Origin: JAXLYE01 sp046351595
GTDB lineage: Bacteria > Myxococcota_A > Polyangia > Palsa-1104 > JAEUJZ01
DNA length: 64,000 nt
Direction of reading: 5' to 3'
NCBI GenBank assembly: GCA_046351595.1
Contig: JAXLYE010000004.1
Span: 434,001 to 498,000 of the forward strand
The notes below the pieces were generated by a model. It was not told the DNA's origin. It ran no database searches and saw only the letters and a list, made by a program, of their open reading frames with translations. Both the position numbers and the translations under genes were made by a program. This document shows, piece by piece, positions 24,949 to 33,579 of the stretch. The number at the start of each line of letters is the position of its first letter. Within the stretch, counting starts at the first letter, position 1.

Positions 24949-26691
24949 TTAGTTGCAGGTTCCGAAGCGGACCGTGGCTGTACCACCGAAGAAATTGGTG
25001 TTGGCGAAGTCGATGAGGCCGTCGCCGTTGAAGTCTGCGACGCCGACTCCGGTGGGTCCGTTTCCGCCGGCAAAGGGGCTGGCTGGGACCTTGGTGAAGC
25101 CGCCGGTGCCGTTTCCGATGAGCAGGCTCAGGCTCGACGAGCTCTGGTTTGCGACGACGAAGTCGGGCTTGCCGTCACCGTTGAAGTCGCTCACGCCCAA
25201 AAAGACGGGAGAGGAGCCCGCGGCGAAGGGGCTCCCGGTCGCGGCGCTCCACGCGCCTTTGCCATCTCCCAGGAACACGCCGACCGAGTTGCCGCCCGAG
25301 GAAGTGAATAGAAAATCGGGCTTCTGATCGCTGTTCACATCGGCGACAACGACCTCGTATGGGTCGGTTCCAGCGGCGATGTCCATTCCCGCAGCGAAGG
25401 TCACGGTTCCATCTGCCTTGTTGGGCCGGTAGCTCACCGTGTTGCTTCCCTGATTCGGCACCAACAGATCGGGGAACTTGTCTCCGTTCACGTCGGCAAG
25501 CGCCAGATAGCGGGCGTTCCCGCCTACCGAAACCTTGGTCGCCTGCACCGTGAGCCCGCCCTTGCCATCGCCCTTATAGAGCACGACCTGGTTCATCAGG
25601 GGATAGACTACCGCCACGTCCGGGTTGGTGTCGCCGTCGATGTCGGCGATCGCCACTCCCTCGATTCCGAAGATTCCCACCGAGATGTTGACCACGCTGG
25701 CGAATCCGCCCTTGCCGTCCCCGGCCAGGTAGCTGAGGTTGCCGTCGCCGCTGTTGGCCACGACCAGATCCTGGTTGCCGTCCTTGTTCAAGTCGCCGGC
25801 AGCCAGGCCGATGGGCGAGCTGCCGACGTTGGCGTTCTTCGCGCCGCCAAAAGCTCCGGTCTTGCTCCCCAGGTACACGCTGACAAACCCCGCGGGCGCC
25901 TGGTTGCTGTGCGCGAGGTCGGGATAGCCATCGTTGTTGAAGTCCGCGACGATCATGCGGTGCGGGCCGTTCAGGGTTCCGGACAGCGCCACCGGGGTCG
26001 CAAAAGCCACGGAGGCAGCCATGTATGTGTACGCCGTCTTGGTGGCGGTCTGCGCATCGGGGTTTGTGACCACCACGCTCTGCGGCCCGCAGGTCGCGGC
26101 CTTGGCCGGCACGGTGCATGTGATCTGGGTCGCAGAGACCACGGTCGGATTGCCGCAGGCCTGGCCGCCCACGGACACCGTCGCACCGCTGCGGAAGTTC
26201 GTGCCGGTGAGGGTGATGTTCGTCGCGACGTTGTTGGCCGCGGACGGCGGCGCGACCGAGGTGATGCTCGGCGCAGGAAGCTGCGCGAGGTCCGCTGGCA
26301 TCGCCATGTCCGGCGGGGTAGGCCGCATCCAGTTGGCGGTTACGGTCGTCGATTCATTCACGGTCAGGGTGCAGGTCGGCTGCGTGCCGCTGCACGGGCC
26401 GCTCCAGCCGAGGAATGTGGCGTTCGTCCCGCCGAGCGGAGCGGCGGTCAGCGTCACGCTGGCGCCAGGAGGCACGGCCGTCGAGCAGGTCGTGCCGCAG
26501 TCGATGCCTGCGGGATCGGAGGTGACGCGGCCCAGGCTGTTGTCCGAGCTCACCGTGAGCTGCGCCGTGGCGGGGGGATCCGAGGGGACAGAACCACAAC
26601 CACCCCCGCCACAGCCAGAGTCATTCTGCGGATCTCCAGCCATCATTAAGAACGCGCCGCCAACTGTCATAAACTTTTTCAGGGTCGTCAT
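24949..26691 (-). CDS. FG-GAP/VCBS beta-propeller surface protein with IPT domain
   Basis: This 580-residue exported protein starts at ATG 26691, with GGAG ten bases upstream. A hydrophobic N-terminus is followed by a Gly/Cys-rich segment. Next is a Cys-paired beta module (Gly-Ile-Asp-Cys-Gly-Thr-Thr-Cys; Gly-Trp-Ser-Gly-Pro-Cys), an Asp-Met-Ala/Asp-Leu-Ala linker and an IPT/TIG-type immunoglobulin-like domain. About seven FG-GAP/VCBS blades follow, with calcium-loop motifs such as Asp-Phe-Asn-Asp-Asp-Gly-Tyr-Pro-Asp and Asp-Phe-Asn-Gly-Asp-Gly-Lys-Pro-Asp. Such propellers bind ligands or surfaces. Divergent from the lipoprotein operon across about 300 bp that include an A/T-rich tract near 26,940-26,965. 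Confidence 0.87.
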   Translation of the reverse strand: MTTLKKFMTVGGAFLMMAGDPQNDSGCGGGGCGSVPSDPPATAQLTVSSDNSLGRVTSDPAGIDCGTTCSTAVPPGASVTLTAAPLGGTNATFLGWSGPCSGTQPTCTLTVNESTTVTANWMRPTPPDMAMPADLAQLPAPSITSVAPPSAANNVATNITLTGTNFRSGATVSVGGQACGNPTVVSATQITCTVPAKAATCGPQSVVVTNPDAQTATKTAYTYMAASVAFATPVALSGTLNGPHRMIVADFNNDGYPDLAHSNQAPAGFVSVYLGSKTGAFGGAKNANVGSSPIGLAAGDLNKDGNQDLVVANSGDGNLSYLAGDGKGGFASVVNISVGIFGIEGVAIADIDGDTNPDVAVVYPLMNQVVLYKGDGKGGLTVQATKVSVGGNARYLALADVNGDKFPDLLVPNQGSNTVSYRPNKADGTVTFAAGMDIAAGTDPYEVVVADVNSDQKPDFLFTSSGGNSVGVFLGDGKGAWSAATGSPFAAGSSPVFLGVSDFNGDGKPDFVVANQSSSSLSLLIGNGTGGFTKVPASPFAGGNGPTGVGVADFNGDGLIDFANTNFFGGTATVRFGTCN

Positions 26692-26997
26692 GTAATTTGC
26701 ACTCCTACAGGAAGACATAACCCCCAGCCCGCAGGCCTTCAGAGGCTCATAGCTACGGGTCACGAGCTCGGCGCAGGTCGCAGGAAAAATCGGAGTGCGG
26801 TACTTTTTCTGCGCGCGCGACGCGGTCTACTCTTTGGCCGCAACCCTGGGAAGCGGCAGCTCCCCGGTCGGCGCGGTTGCGGAGCATGTCTTGGGGTCGC
26901 CAGAGCGGCGAGTGTGTACGCGCTGTCCGTGATCGAAGTCGCAATAAATTTTTGATTTTCCGTGCGACCTGCGCCCGGCTCAGGGCCCGAAAGGGGT

Positions 26998-28032
26998 ATG
27001 AGCGGATCTCCAAGTCGCAACCTCAGAGCTCTCTTCCCCCTGTTGTGCGCAGGACTCCTATCGAGCTGCGCGGATCAGCTACCCCTGGCCACTCTCACCG
27101 TCGCGGTCGAAGGTCCGGGCTCGATCGTATCCGACCCGCCCGGGATCGACTGCGGAGCGACCTGCACGGGCTCGTTTGCTCAAGGCACGGTCGTGCGCCT
27201 GCAGGCCGTCCCGCAGCCCGGAGCCCGCTCCGCCGGTGTCGCGGCCAAGCTCGCGGTAAGCGACGGTGCGGCCTGCACGAGCGACACCCCGCAGTGCTGG
27301 CTCACGCTGAGCAGCGACGCGCAGGCGACGGGCCGGTTCGTCCCGGTCGCGGAGTCGTGTACGGACGGAAAGAAGAACGGCAGCGAGACCGATGTGGACT
27401 GCGGCGGGACGTGCGGACCGTGCGGTGCCGACGCCGCGTGCCAGCGGAGCAGCGACTGCGGCAACGGTCAGTGCATCGCCGGCCTGTGCACGGCATGCCC
27501 CCTCGACACCAACCTGCTTTATAACGGCGACGCGGAGAGCGATCCCAGCGCCGCCACGGCCCCGGGCTGGACCTTCAGCGGCGGCTTCACGCTGGACCGC
27601 TACGGCGGCGGCAACCTGGCGGCGACAGACCCCGGTCCGCCCTCGCGCGGCCTGAACTTCTTTTACGGCGGTGTCAGCGCGCAGTCGACGGCCACCACGA
27701 CGATCGATCTGTGCCGGTGCACCCGCCTCATCGAGAAGCAGCCGCTCAAGCTCAAGGTCTCCGGCTACCTGGGCGGGTTCGCGGCCCAGAACGACAACAT
27801 CGCCGTGCGCTTCGGCGTCAAGCTCGGCGCCTCCGTCGTCAACCAGCTGACGCTGGGGCCGGTCCTGGCGGCCGATCGCGCGAACGTGACCGGGCTGCTG
27901 CTGCGCGAGGCCTCGACCACGCTGCCCAAGGGGACCTGCGGTGTGGACGTGGTGATCACCTCCACGCGCGCGGAGGGAGCGTCGAACGACGGCTACGCCG
28001 ACGGCCTCACCGCTACGGTCTCCCTGCAGTAA
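26998..28032 (+). CDS. Cys-rich lipoprotein, first gene of a surface operon
   Basis: This 344-residue protein starts at ATG 26998 with AAAGGGG close upstream. The signal peptide ends in Leu-Leu-Ser-Ser-Cys24, a lipobox. A Cys-paired beta module follows (Gly-Ile-Asp-Cys-Gly-Ala-Thr-Cys). Next is a Cys cluster with Cys-Thr-Asp-Gly-x-x-Asn-Gly-x-Glu-Thr-Asp-Val-Asp-Cys-Gly-Gly, of the kind found in myxobacterial surface proteins. A C-terminal beta-sandwich (about 175-344) begins Asn-Gly-Asp-Ala-Glu, like a carbohydrate-binding or discoidin-type module. It is followed by the Gly-rich protein after 39 bp and then the OmpA-type protein, so all three are probably co-transcribed. The ligand is unknown. 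Confidence 0.8.
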   Translation: MSGSPSRNLRALFPLLCAGLLSSCADQLPLATLTVAVEGPGSIVSDPPGIDCGATCTGSFAQGTVVRLQAVPQPGARSAGVAAKLAVSDGAACTSDTPQCWLTLSSDAQATGRFVPVAESCTDGKKNGSETDVDCGGTCGPCGADAACQRSSDCGNGQCIAGLCTACPLDTNLLYNGDAESDPSAATAPGWTFSGGFTLDRYGGGNLAATDPGPPSRGLNFFYGGVSAQSTATTTIDLCRCTRLIEKQPLKLKVSGYLGGFAAQNDNIAVRFGVKLGASVVNQLTLGPVLAADRANVTGLLLREASTTLPKGTCGVDVVITSTRAEGASNDGYADGLTATVSLQ

Positions 28033-28071
28033 CAGACTTTTCGGAATCGCCAAGGAATGGAAGGGCGGCTT

Positions 28072-30207
28072 ATGAAACGTACTCTCTTTCAGACTCCTCA
28101 TCGCGTACCGGCGCTGGCGCTCGCGGTGAGCACCCTCGTTGCATCGGGCTGCGCTCCCTCGGATCGCCTGGATCCGGGGTCTGCTGATGAGCCGGGCCTG
28201 TTGCGGCAGGCCGTGACCGTCCTGGGAAACCTGGACGTACCGGCCGGCACCCGCAGCGTCGTCAATACGTACGCACCGCTCGGCGCGGACGCGGTGCAGG
28301 GAGCCGCGACGGTCTCGGTACCTCCGTCCAGCCTGGTCGGGCTCGGGCTCGCGCCGGGAGATCTGGCGATGGTGTACCAGGCCCAGGGCGCGCAGGTTGC
28401 GAGCTCGGACGACAGCGGCTACGGCGCGGTGACCAGCCTGGGCAGCGCCGGCCTGTACGAAGTCTTCCGGGTCGGCGCCATCGATCGGACGAGCGGGCAG
28501 ATCCAGCTCGCTCCGGGCTGCACGCTGCGCAATCCGTACGCGACCGCGGGCAAGGCGCAGCTCGTCCGCGTGCCGCGCTACCGCAAGGTCACGGTGCAGC
28601 CGGCCAAGGATGGGACTGCGCGCGGCATCCTGACCGCCTCCCCCTGGAACGGCAGCACCGGCGGCGTCCTGGCCCTGCGCGCCGAGACCATCAGCGTCGA
28701 CGGCGAGATCGACGTCAGCGGCACCGGGTTCCGCGGCGGCCGCAGCAACGCCGGCACGGGCAACGCCGCCGTGGATCAGGTCGCCTATCGCAGCACCGCG
28801 GTCGCCACCGGCGCCGAGCAGGGCGAGAGCATCGCCGGAGCGCAGGCCGACTACGACGCCCTGGGCGGCCGCTACGGACGCGGCGCTCCCGCCAACGGCG
28901 GCGGCGGCGGCAACAACACCAACTCCGGCGGCGGCGGCGGCGCCAATGCCGGCGATCAGGCCGCGTACACGGGCGACGGCGTAATGGGCAGCACGCAGAC
29001 CTACGCCGCGGCCTGGATGCTCGACCCGGCCTATCAAGCCAAGGGCGCGTTCAGCAAGTCCTCGGGCGGCGGCCGCGGGGGCTACACGCTGTCGGCCAGC
29101 GCGCAGAACCCGACCCAGCTCGCGCCGGGCAGCGCGGCCTGGGGCGGGAACCTGCGCCGGGAGCGCGGCGGGCGCGGCGGCCACCCGCTCGCTCCGGACG
29201 CGACCAGCCGCGTCTTCTTCGGCGGCGGCGGCGGCGGCGGGGAGGCCAACAGCGGGCGCGGCGGAGCGGGCGGAGCCGGCGGCGGCATCGCTCTCCTGCT
29301 CAGCCAGGTCGTCACGACGACGCAGGGCGGCTGCATCACGTCCGCGGGCCTGCCCGGCGGCAGCTCGCAGGACGACGGGGCCGGCGGCGGCGGCGGCGGC
29401 GGCTCGATCGTCCTTTTGGCTCCCAAGATCAGCGGCGTGAACGTGAACGTGTTCGGCGGCAAGGGCGGCGACAGCAACGCGCCCACCGTCGAGATCAACG
29501 GTCCGGGCGGCGGCGGCGGCGGCGGCTTCGTCGCGGCGCCCCAGGCCGCGAGCCTCCAGCCCGAGCTCGGCGCGGGCCCGGCCGGCACGACCACCTCGAC
29601 CAGCGCGACGGCGTTCCCCGTAAACGGCGCCACCGACGGCAGCCCAGGCGTCAACCGGCCCTACGGCGGCGCCCTGCCGGTGTGCCTGCCGGCCGATGTC
29701 TCCGTCACGATCAGCGCGGCGCCCGCGCAGGTGCGCGAGAACGTCCCGGCGCGCTACTCGGTCCGGGTCACCAACAGCGGACCGGAGGATGCGGAGGGAC
29801 TGAAGGTCGTGATCCGCGTGCCGGCCGACACCACCGTGGCGAGCGAGCCGCAGGGCGCGGGGTGGACGTGCACGCGCGAAGCAGACACCTATACCTGCAC
29901 GCTGCCCGCACTGGGCGCGGACGCAGAGCCATCGGCCCTCGACTTCATCCTCGCGGCGAGGCGCAGCTCTCCAGAGACGCTCCAGGCAACTGCCAGCGTC
30001 AGCGCCGACAACCCGGATCCGACCCAGAGCAACAACACGGCCGCGGCCTCCGTGACCGTGGATCGGACCGAGGTGCGCGGCGACGGGTTCACCTGCCACG
30101 CCGCGGGTCCGGGCGCCGCGACTCGCGGAGCCGGTACATCGGCGCTGCTCGTGGGAATCGCCGCCGCGCTGGGCCTGCGCCGGCGGCGGAGCGGAGCGGA
30201 ATCGTGA
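28072..30207 (+). CDS. Gly-rich surface lipoprotein with DUF11-like domain and C-terminal sorting-like tail
   Basis: This 711-residue protein starts at ATG 28072, preceded by GGAAGGGCGG; an in-frame ATG five codons upstream is an alternative. The signal peptide has lipobox Ala-Ser-Gly-Cys27. Residues about 180-560 carry beta segments separated by Gly runs of up to eight residues. Residues about 570-665 form a DUF11-like immunoglobulin-type domain (Tyr-Ser-Val-Arg-Val-Thr-Asn-Ser-Gly-Pro). The protein ends with Cys, a hydrophobic helix and four Arg, resembling a MYXO-CTERM tail. Having both a lipobox and such a tail is unusual. Similar Gly-rich proteins in myxobacteria are sometimes labelled gliding-motility proteins; I cannot confirm that here. 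Confidence 0.8.
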   Translation: MKRTLFQTPHRVPALALAVSTLVASGCAPSDRLDPGSADEPGLLRQAVTVLGNLDVPAGTRSVVNTYAPLGADAVQGAATVSVPPSSLVGLGLAPGDLAMVYQAQGAQVASSDDSGYGAVTSLGSAGLYEVFRVGAIDRTSGQIQLAPGCTLRNPYATAGKAQLVRVPRYRKVTVQPAKDGTARGILTASPWNGSTGGVLALRAETISVDGEIDVSGTGFRGGRSNAGTGNAAVDQVAYRSTAVATGAEQGESIAGAQADYDALGGRYGRGAPANGGGGGNNTNSGGGGGANAGDQAAYTGDGVMGSTQTYAAAWMLDPAYQAKGAFSKSSGGGRGGYTLSASAQNPTQLAPGSAAWGGNLRRERGGRGGHPLAPDATSRVFFGGGGGGGEANSGRGGAGGAGGGIALLLSQVVTTTQGGCITSAGLPGGSSQDDGAGGGGGGGSIVLLAPKISGVNVNVFGGKGGDSNAPTVEINGPGGGGGGGFVAAPQAASLQPELGAGPAGTTTSTSATAFPVNGATDGSPGVNRPYGGALPVCLPADVSVTISAAPAQVRENVPARYSVRVTNSGPEDAEGLKVVIRVPADTTVASEPQGAGWTCTREADTYTCTLPALGADAEPSALDFILAARRSSPETLQATASVSADNPDPTQSNNTAAASVTVDRTEVRGDGFTCHAAGPGAATRGAGTSALLVGIAAALGLRRRRSGAES

Positions 30208-30292
30208 CCAGAAGAACTCAGCAACCGTGCGCGGAAGGGGCCCGCTCCTCCACGCGCGCTTGTCCAGATGACCCCGTGACCAGAGGTTGACC

Positions 30293-32335
30293 GTGCGCCG
30301 GACCCTTGCTGCATGCTGCTTCGCCCTGACCGGACTTGTCTCCAGCGCGGACGCGCAGACCGCGGGCACCAACCGCGGCTTCGAGCTGAACCGCTACGAG
30401 CCGACTGCGGCCGGAGAGTGGTCGTTCGCCGTCGATCACCCCTGGTACAGCTCCCTGCGCTACTTCGCCGGAGGCATCACCCTCAACTACGCCCACAACC
30501 CGCTGGTGCTCGGCCAGCGCTCGCCGGCCGGTGACTACTCGGTGCTGCGGCCGATCATCGAGCACCGGCTGATGGGCCACGTCGATGTGGCCGGCTCCTT
30601 CGCCGACCGCGTGCTGGTCGGCTTCTCGCTGCCGGTCGTGCTGATGGAGCGCGGCAACAGCGAAGCCGGAGTCCGGCCGATCGACACGGCGGCGCTCGGC
30701 GATCCGCGCATCGGCGCGCGCTTCCGCCTGCTCGGCCAGCCCTACGGCAGCGCCTTCTCGCTGAGCCTGGGGCTCGACCTCTGGATTCCCCTCAACTCGA
30801 CGCGGAGCGGGGACGGTACGTCCCAGGAGCAGGTCGGTGAGACCGGGGTGCGGCTGCTGCCCAAGCTGATGATGGGCGGCCTCTCCCACAGCGTGATGTG
30901 GTCGTTCAGCTTGGGCTTCATGTATCGGCCGGTGCAGTCGATCGGGAACATCCCGCCGCTCAACGGCAACACGGTGGGCAGCGAGCTGCAGCTCGGCTTC
31001 GGCGTGAAGTACGCAAGCCTGGCGAACCGGCTGGCCATCGGTCCGGAGGTCCTGCTCAGCACGGGCATGGCCGGGTTCACGGCCTTCCGCGTGGGCTGGA
31101 CCAGCCTTGAGGCGCTGCTCGGCGTCCAGTACAACATCGCCCGCCTCATCCAGCTGGGAATCGCCGGCGGGGTCGGCGCGCTGCGCGAGCCGGGTACTCC
31201 GGACGGCCGGGTGCTGCTGCGGCTGGCCTATGCGCCGATGGGCCCCGCGCCGCCGAAGGACAGGGACCGTGACGGCATTCCGGACGCACAGGACGCCTGC
31301 CCCGAGGAGGCGGGGGGGCGCACCGAGACCCCTGCGACCAACGGCTGCCCCGCGGCCCCGCCCGCGCCCGCGGATCGGGACGGCGACGGGGTCCTGGACG
31401 CGCAGGACCTGTGCCCGGGGGAGCCGGCCGGAAGCAGACCCGATCCGCAGAAGCCGGGCTGCCCGCTTCGGGATGCAGACGGAGACGGTGTGGCCGACGC
31501 CGAGGATCAGTGCCCCGGTGAAGCGGCCGGCGCCCGCCCCGATCCGCAGAAGCCGGGCTGCCCGCTGCGCGACAGCGACGGGGACGGGGTCTTCGACCGC
31601 GAGGATCAGTGCCCCGGCGAAGCGGCCGGCGCCCACCCCGATCCGCAGCGGCCGGGCTGCCCGGACAAGGACAGCGATCACGACGGGATCTACGACGGCC
31701 AGGATTCATGCAAGGAGGTCCCGGCCGGCCTGAATCCGGATCCGCAGAAGCCGGGCTGCCCGCTGCCGGACCGCGACCTGGATCAGATCCCGGACCGCAC
31801 CGATGCGTGCCCCGACAAGGCCGGCTCTCCGTCGCCGGATCCCAAGCGCAACGGCTGCCCGGGTCTGGTCGAGGTCAAGGCCGGGCAGATCGTCATCCTG
31901 CAGCAGGTGTTCTTCGCCACGGGCAAGGACGAGATCCTCAAGAAGAGCTTCCCGCTGCTCGACAGCATCGTGCATACGCTCCGTACGATCCCGGCCATCA
32001 AGAAGATCGAGATCGAGGGACATACCGACAACAAGGGAGCCGCGGACAAGAACATCGACCTGTCGGCGCGCCGCGCCCGCAGCGTGCAGAGGTACCTGAC
32101 CGATCACGGCATCGCCGCCGAGCGGCTGGTCGCAAACGGCTACGGACCCAACCGCCCGATCGCAGAGAACACGACGGAAAAGGGCCGCGCGAAGAACCGC
32201 CGCGTCGACTTCCGGATCATCGATCCGCCCCAACCCGAAGCGGCGCCGCAGCGCACCGAGCCGCCGGCTCCGCCCGCGCTCAAGAAGGCGAGCCGGAAGG
32301 GAGACACCGCGCCACCGGCCGGCAAGGCGACGTAG
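30293..32335 (+). CDS. OmpA-family outer-membrane protein with thrombospondin type 3 repeats
   Basis: This 680-residue protein starts at GTG 30293 with AGAGG six bases upstream; TTG at 30287 is an alternative. After a signal peptide ending Ala-Asp-Ala, residues about 25-315 form a predicted beta-barrel. About six calcium-binding type 3 repeats follow (Asp-x-Asp-x-Asp-Gly-x-x-Asp with Cys-Pro; residues about 325-520), then an OmpA-like peptidoglycan-binding domain (Glu-Gly-His-Thr-Asp-Asn; Ala-Arg-Arg-Ala-Arg-Ser-Val). It would link the outer membrane to the wall. It is the last gene of the surface operon. The barrel is clearly related to the protein starting at 62,929 outside the island. Confidence 0.9.
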   Translation: MRRTLAACCFALTGLVSSADAQTAGTNRGFELNRYEPTAAGEWSFAVDHPWYSSLRYFAGGITLNYAHNPLVLGQRSPAGDYSVLRPIIEHRLMGHVDVAGSFADRVLVGFSLPVVLMERGNSEAGVRPIDTAALGDPRIGARFRLLGQPYGSAFSLSLGLDLWIPLNSTRSGDGTSQEQVGETGVRLLPKLMMGGLSHSVMWSFSLGFMYRPVQSIGNIPPLNGNTVGSELQLGFGVKYASLANRLAIGPEVLLSTGMAGFTAFRVGWTSLEALLGVQYNIARLIQLGIAGGVGALREPGTPDGRVLLRLAYAPMGPAPPKDRDRDGIPDAQDACPEEAGGRTETPATNGCPAAPPAPADRDGDGVLDAQDLCPGEPAGSRPDPQKPGCPLRDADGDGVADAEDQCPGEAAGARPDPQKPGCPLRDSDGDGVFDREDQCPGEAAGAHPDPQRPGCPDKDSDHDGIYDGQDSCKEVPAGLNPDPQKPGCPLPDRDLDQIPDRTDACPDKAGSPSPDPKRNGCPGLVEVKAGQIVILQQVFFATGKDEILKKSFPLLDSIVHTLRTIPAIKKIEIEGHTDNKGAADKNIDLSARRARSVQRYLTDHGIAAERLVANGYGPNRPIAENTTEKGRAKNRRVDFRIIDPPQPEAAPQRTEPPAPPALKKASRKGDTAPPAGKAT

Positions 32336-32370
32336 CGCGGAGCGCGCACCGAGCGCTCGCTGCGCGGGCG

Positions 32371-33303
32371 TTACGAGGAGAGCACTCCGCCCGGCAGCGC
32401 GTGGTCGAGCTTCACGCTCTTTAGCAGGTTGACCAGGTTCGTGCTGATCTGGCTACGGACGAGCTGCACGATGTCGGTGAGGCTCTGCGCATGCACCGGC
32501 GCCGCGGCCAAAAAGTGCCTGTGCGTCTCCTTCGCCAGCCGCTCGCGCGCCTGGACCAGCCAGCGAGCGGCGGTGGCGCGATGGACGCGATAGAGCATCC
32601 CGATCTGATCGATGCTGAGTCCGGACAGGAAGTGGTAGCGAAGGAGGTTACGCTCACGGCTGGTGAGCGAGGAAACGGCCTCACGGAACGCGGTCTCGAA
32701 CAGCTCCTTGAGCTCTCCGGTCAGCAGCGCCTGATCCGGGCTCGCCTGCGGAATTGGGAGGAGCACGGCAGGCGCCTCCTCGAGCTGGACCTCGCGGCGG
32801 TCCCGCTTGAGCCGGCGACCGGCCAGGTGCACCGCGCAGACACACAGCCACCCCTTGAGCTCCCCTCGGCCTACGTACCCCTGCCGTATGACCGGGGCCC
32901 CTGGCGCCGCATTCTGTCGCTCCAGCAGGTGGGCATAAAGGGACTGGATGATGTCGGCTATCATCGGCTCCGGGGTATCCAGCCGCTGCAGCGTGCGCCG
33001 GACCTCGGGCATGTAATCGGTCTCGAACACGCGCAGGGCGGCGGGGAGTCCGAGCCCGAGCGCCCGCAGCAGGAACAGCTCGCTCGCGTGCAGAGAAAGG
33101 AGCCCGTCCGCGGTGGTCGCTTCGGGCGGGAGCTGGCGAGCAAGGAACAGCACGAACTCGTCCGGCGCAATCGAGAGCTCGGGCCAGCGAGCCGCTCCGG
33201 CCGCCACCATCTGCTGCAGCACGCCGTCCAGCCGCTCCAGAGAGACATCGGCCTCTTTCGCAGGGCGGGCTGCATGCTGGGAAAAGAGCTGCGCGAGCCT
33301 CAT
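32371..33303 (-). CDS. Sigma-70-family factor, divergent from a kinase-ATPase gene
   Basis: This 310-residue protein has an unusual long N-terminal half. A region-2-like segment follows (around 95-165, with Tyr-Val-Gly-Arg-Gly-Glu-Leu-Lys-Gly-Trp-Leu), then a region-4 helix-turn-helix (about 212-262: Leu-Thr-Ser-Arg-Glu-Arg-Asn-Leu-Leu-Arg-Tyr; Leu-Ser-Ile-Asp-Gln-Ile-Gly). A C-terminal extension of about 45 residues is present. It resembles a sigma-70 subgroup I associate with Myxococcota. No anti-sigma gene is adjacent. It is divergent from the kinase at 33,580 across 276 bp, which suggests shared control. It may be regulated by phosphorylation (inference). Confidence 0.8.
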   Translation of the reverse strand: MRLAQLFSQHAARPAKEADVSLERLDGVLQQMVAAGAARWPELSIAPDEFVLFLARQLPPEATTADGLLSLHASELFLLRALGLGLPAALRVFETDYMPEVRRTLQRLDTPEPMIADIIQSLYAHLLERQNAAPGAPVIRQGYVGRGELKGWLCVCAVHLAGRRLKRDRREVQLEEAPAVLLPIPQASPDQALLTGELKELFETAFREAVSSLTSRERNLLRYHFLSGLSIDQIGMLYRVHRATAARWLVQARERLAKETHRHFLAAAPVHAQSLTDIVQLVRSQISTNLVNLLKSVKLDHALPGGVLSS

Positions 33304-33579
33304 CGTCTATCGTGCACTCGATCTAAGGGAGTTCGTCATGCCGTTCGTCCACGGGACGTTGCGGACAGGAGACGGCACGGAACAACGGCGGGTGCCCGAC
33401 GCTGTCCACACGCTCGCCGCGCCAGGGCTAACGTACCATGGCCCGGCGCGTCCTTCACCCGGATAAGTTGAGACGACCGACACTCTTCACCTACATCTCC
33501 GCTGCCACGGAGCGCTATACAAGAGGACACGCGCCGGGGCTGGCGCAGAGCGCTCGCGGATTTTGTATGATGCGGCTGG
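33304..33579. promoter_or_regulatory. Divergent promoter region of the sigma/kinase pair
   Basis: These 276 bases separate the two start codons. No gene is supported. Both promoters must be here, but I cannot pick out a clear element. Confidence 0.4.

Noticed and set aside
27079..30372. A minus-strand open frame of about 1,100 codons
   Set aside because: It lies opposite three genes with signal peptides and known domains. Its own translation is Arg/Ala/Val-rich without motifs.
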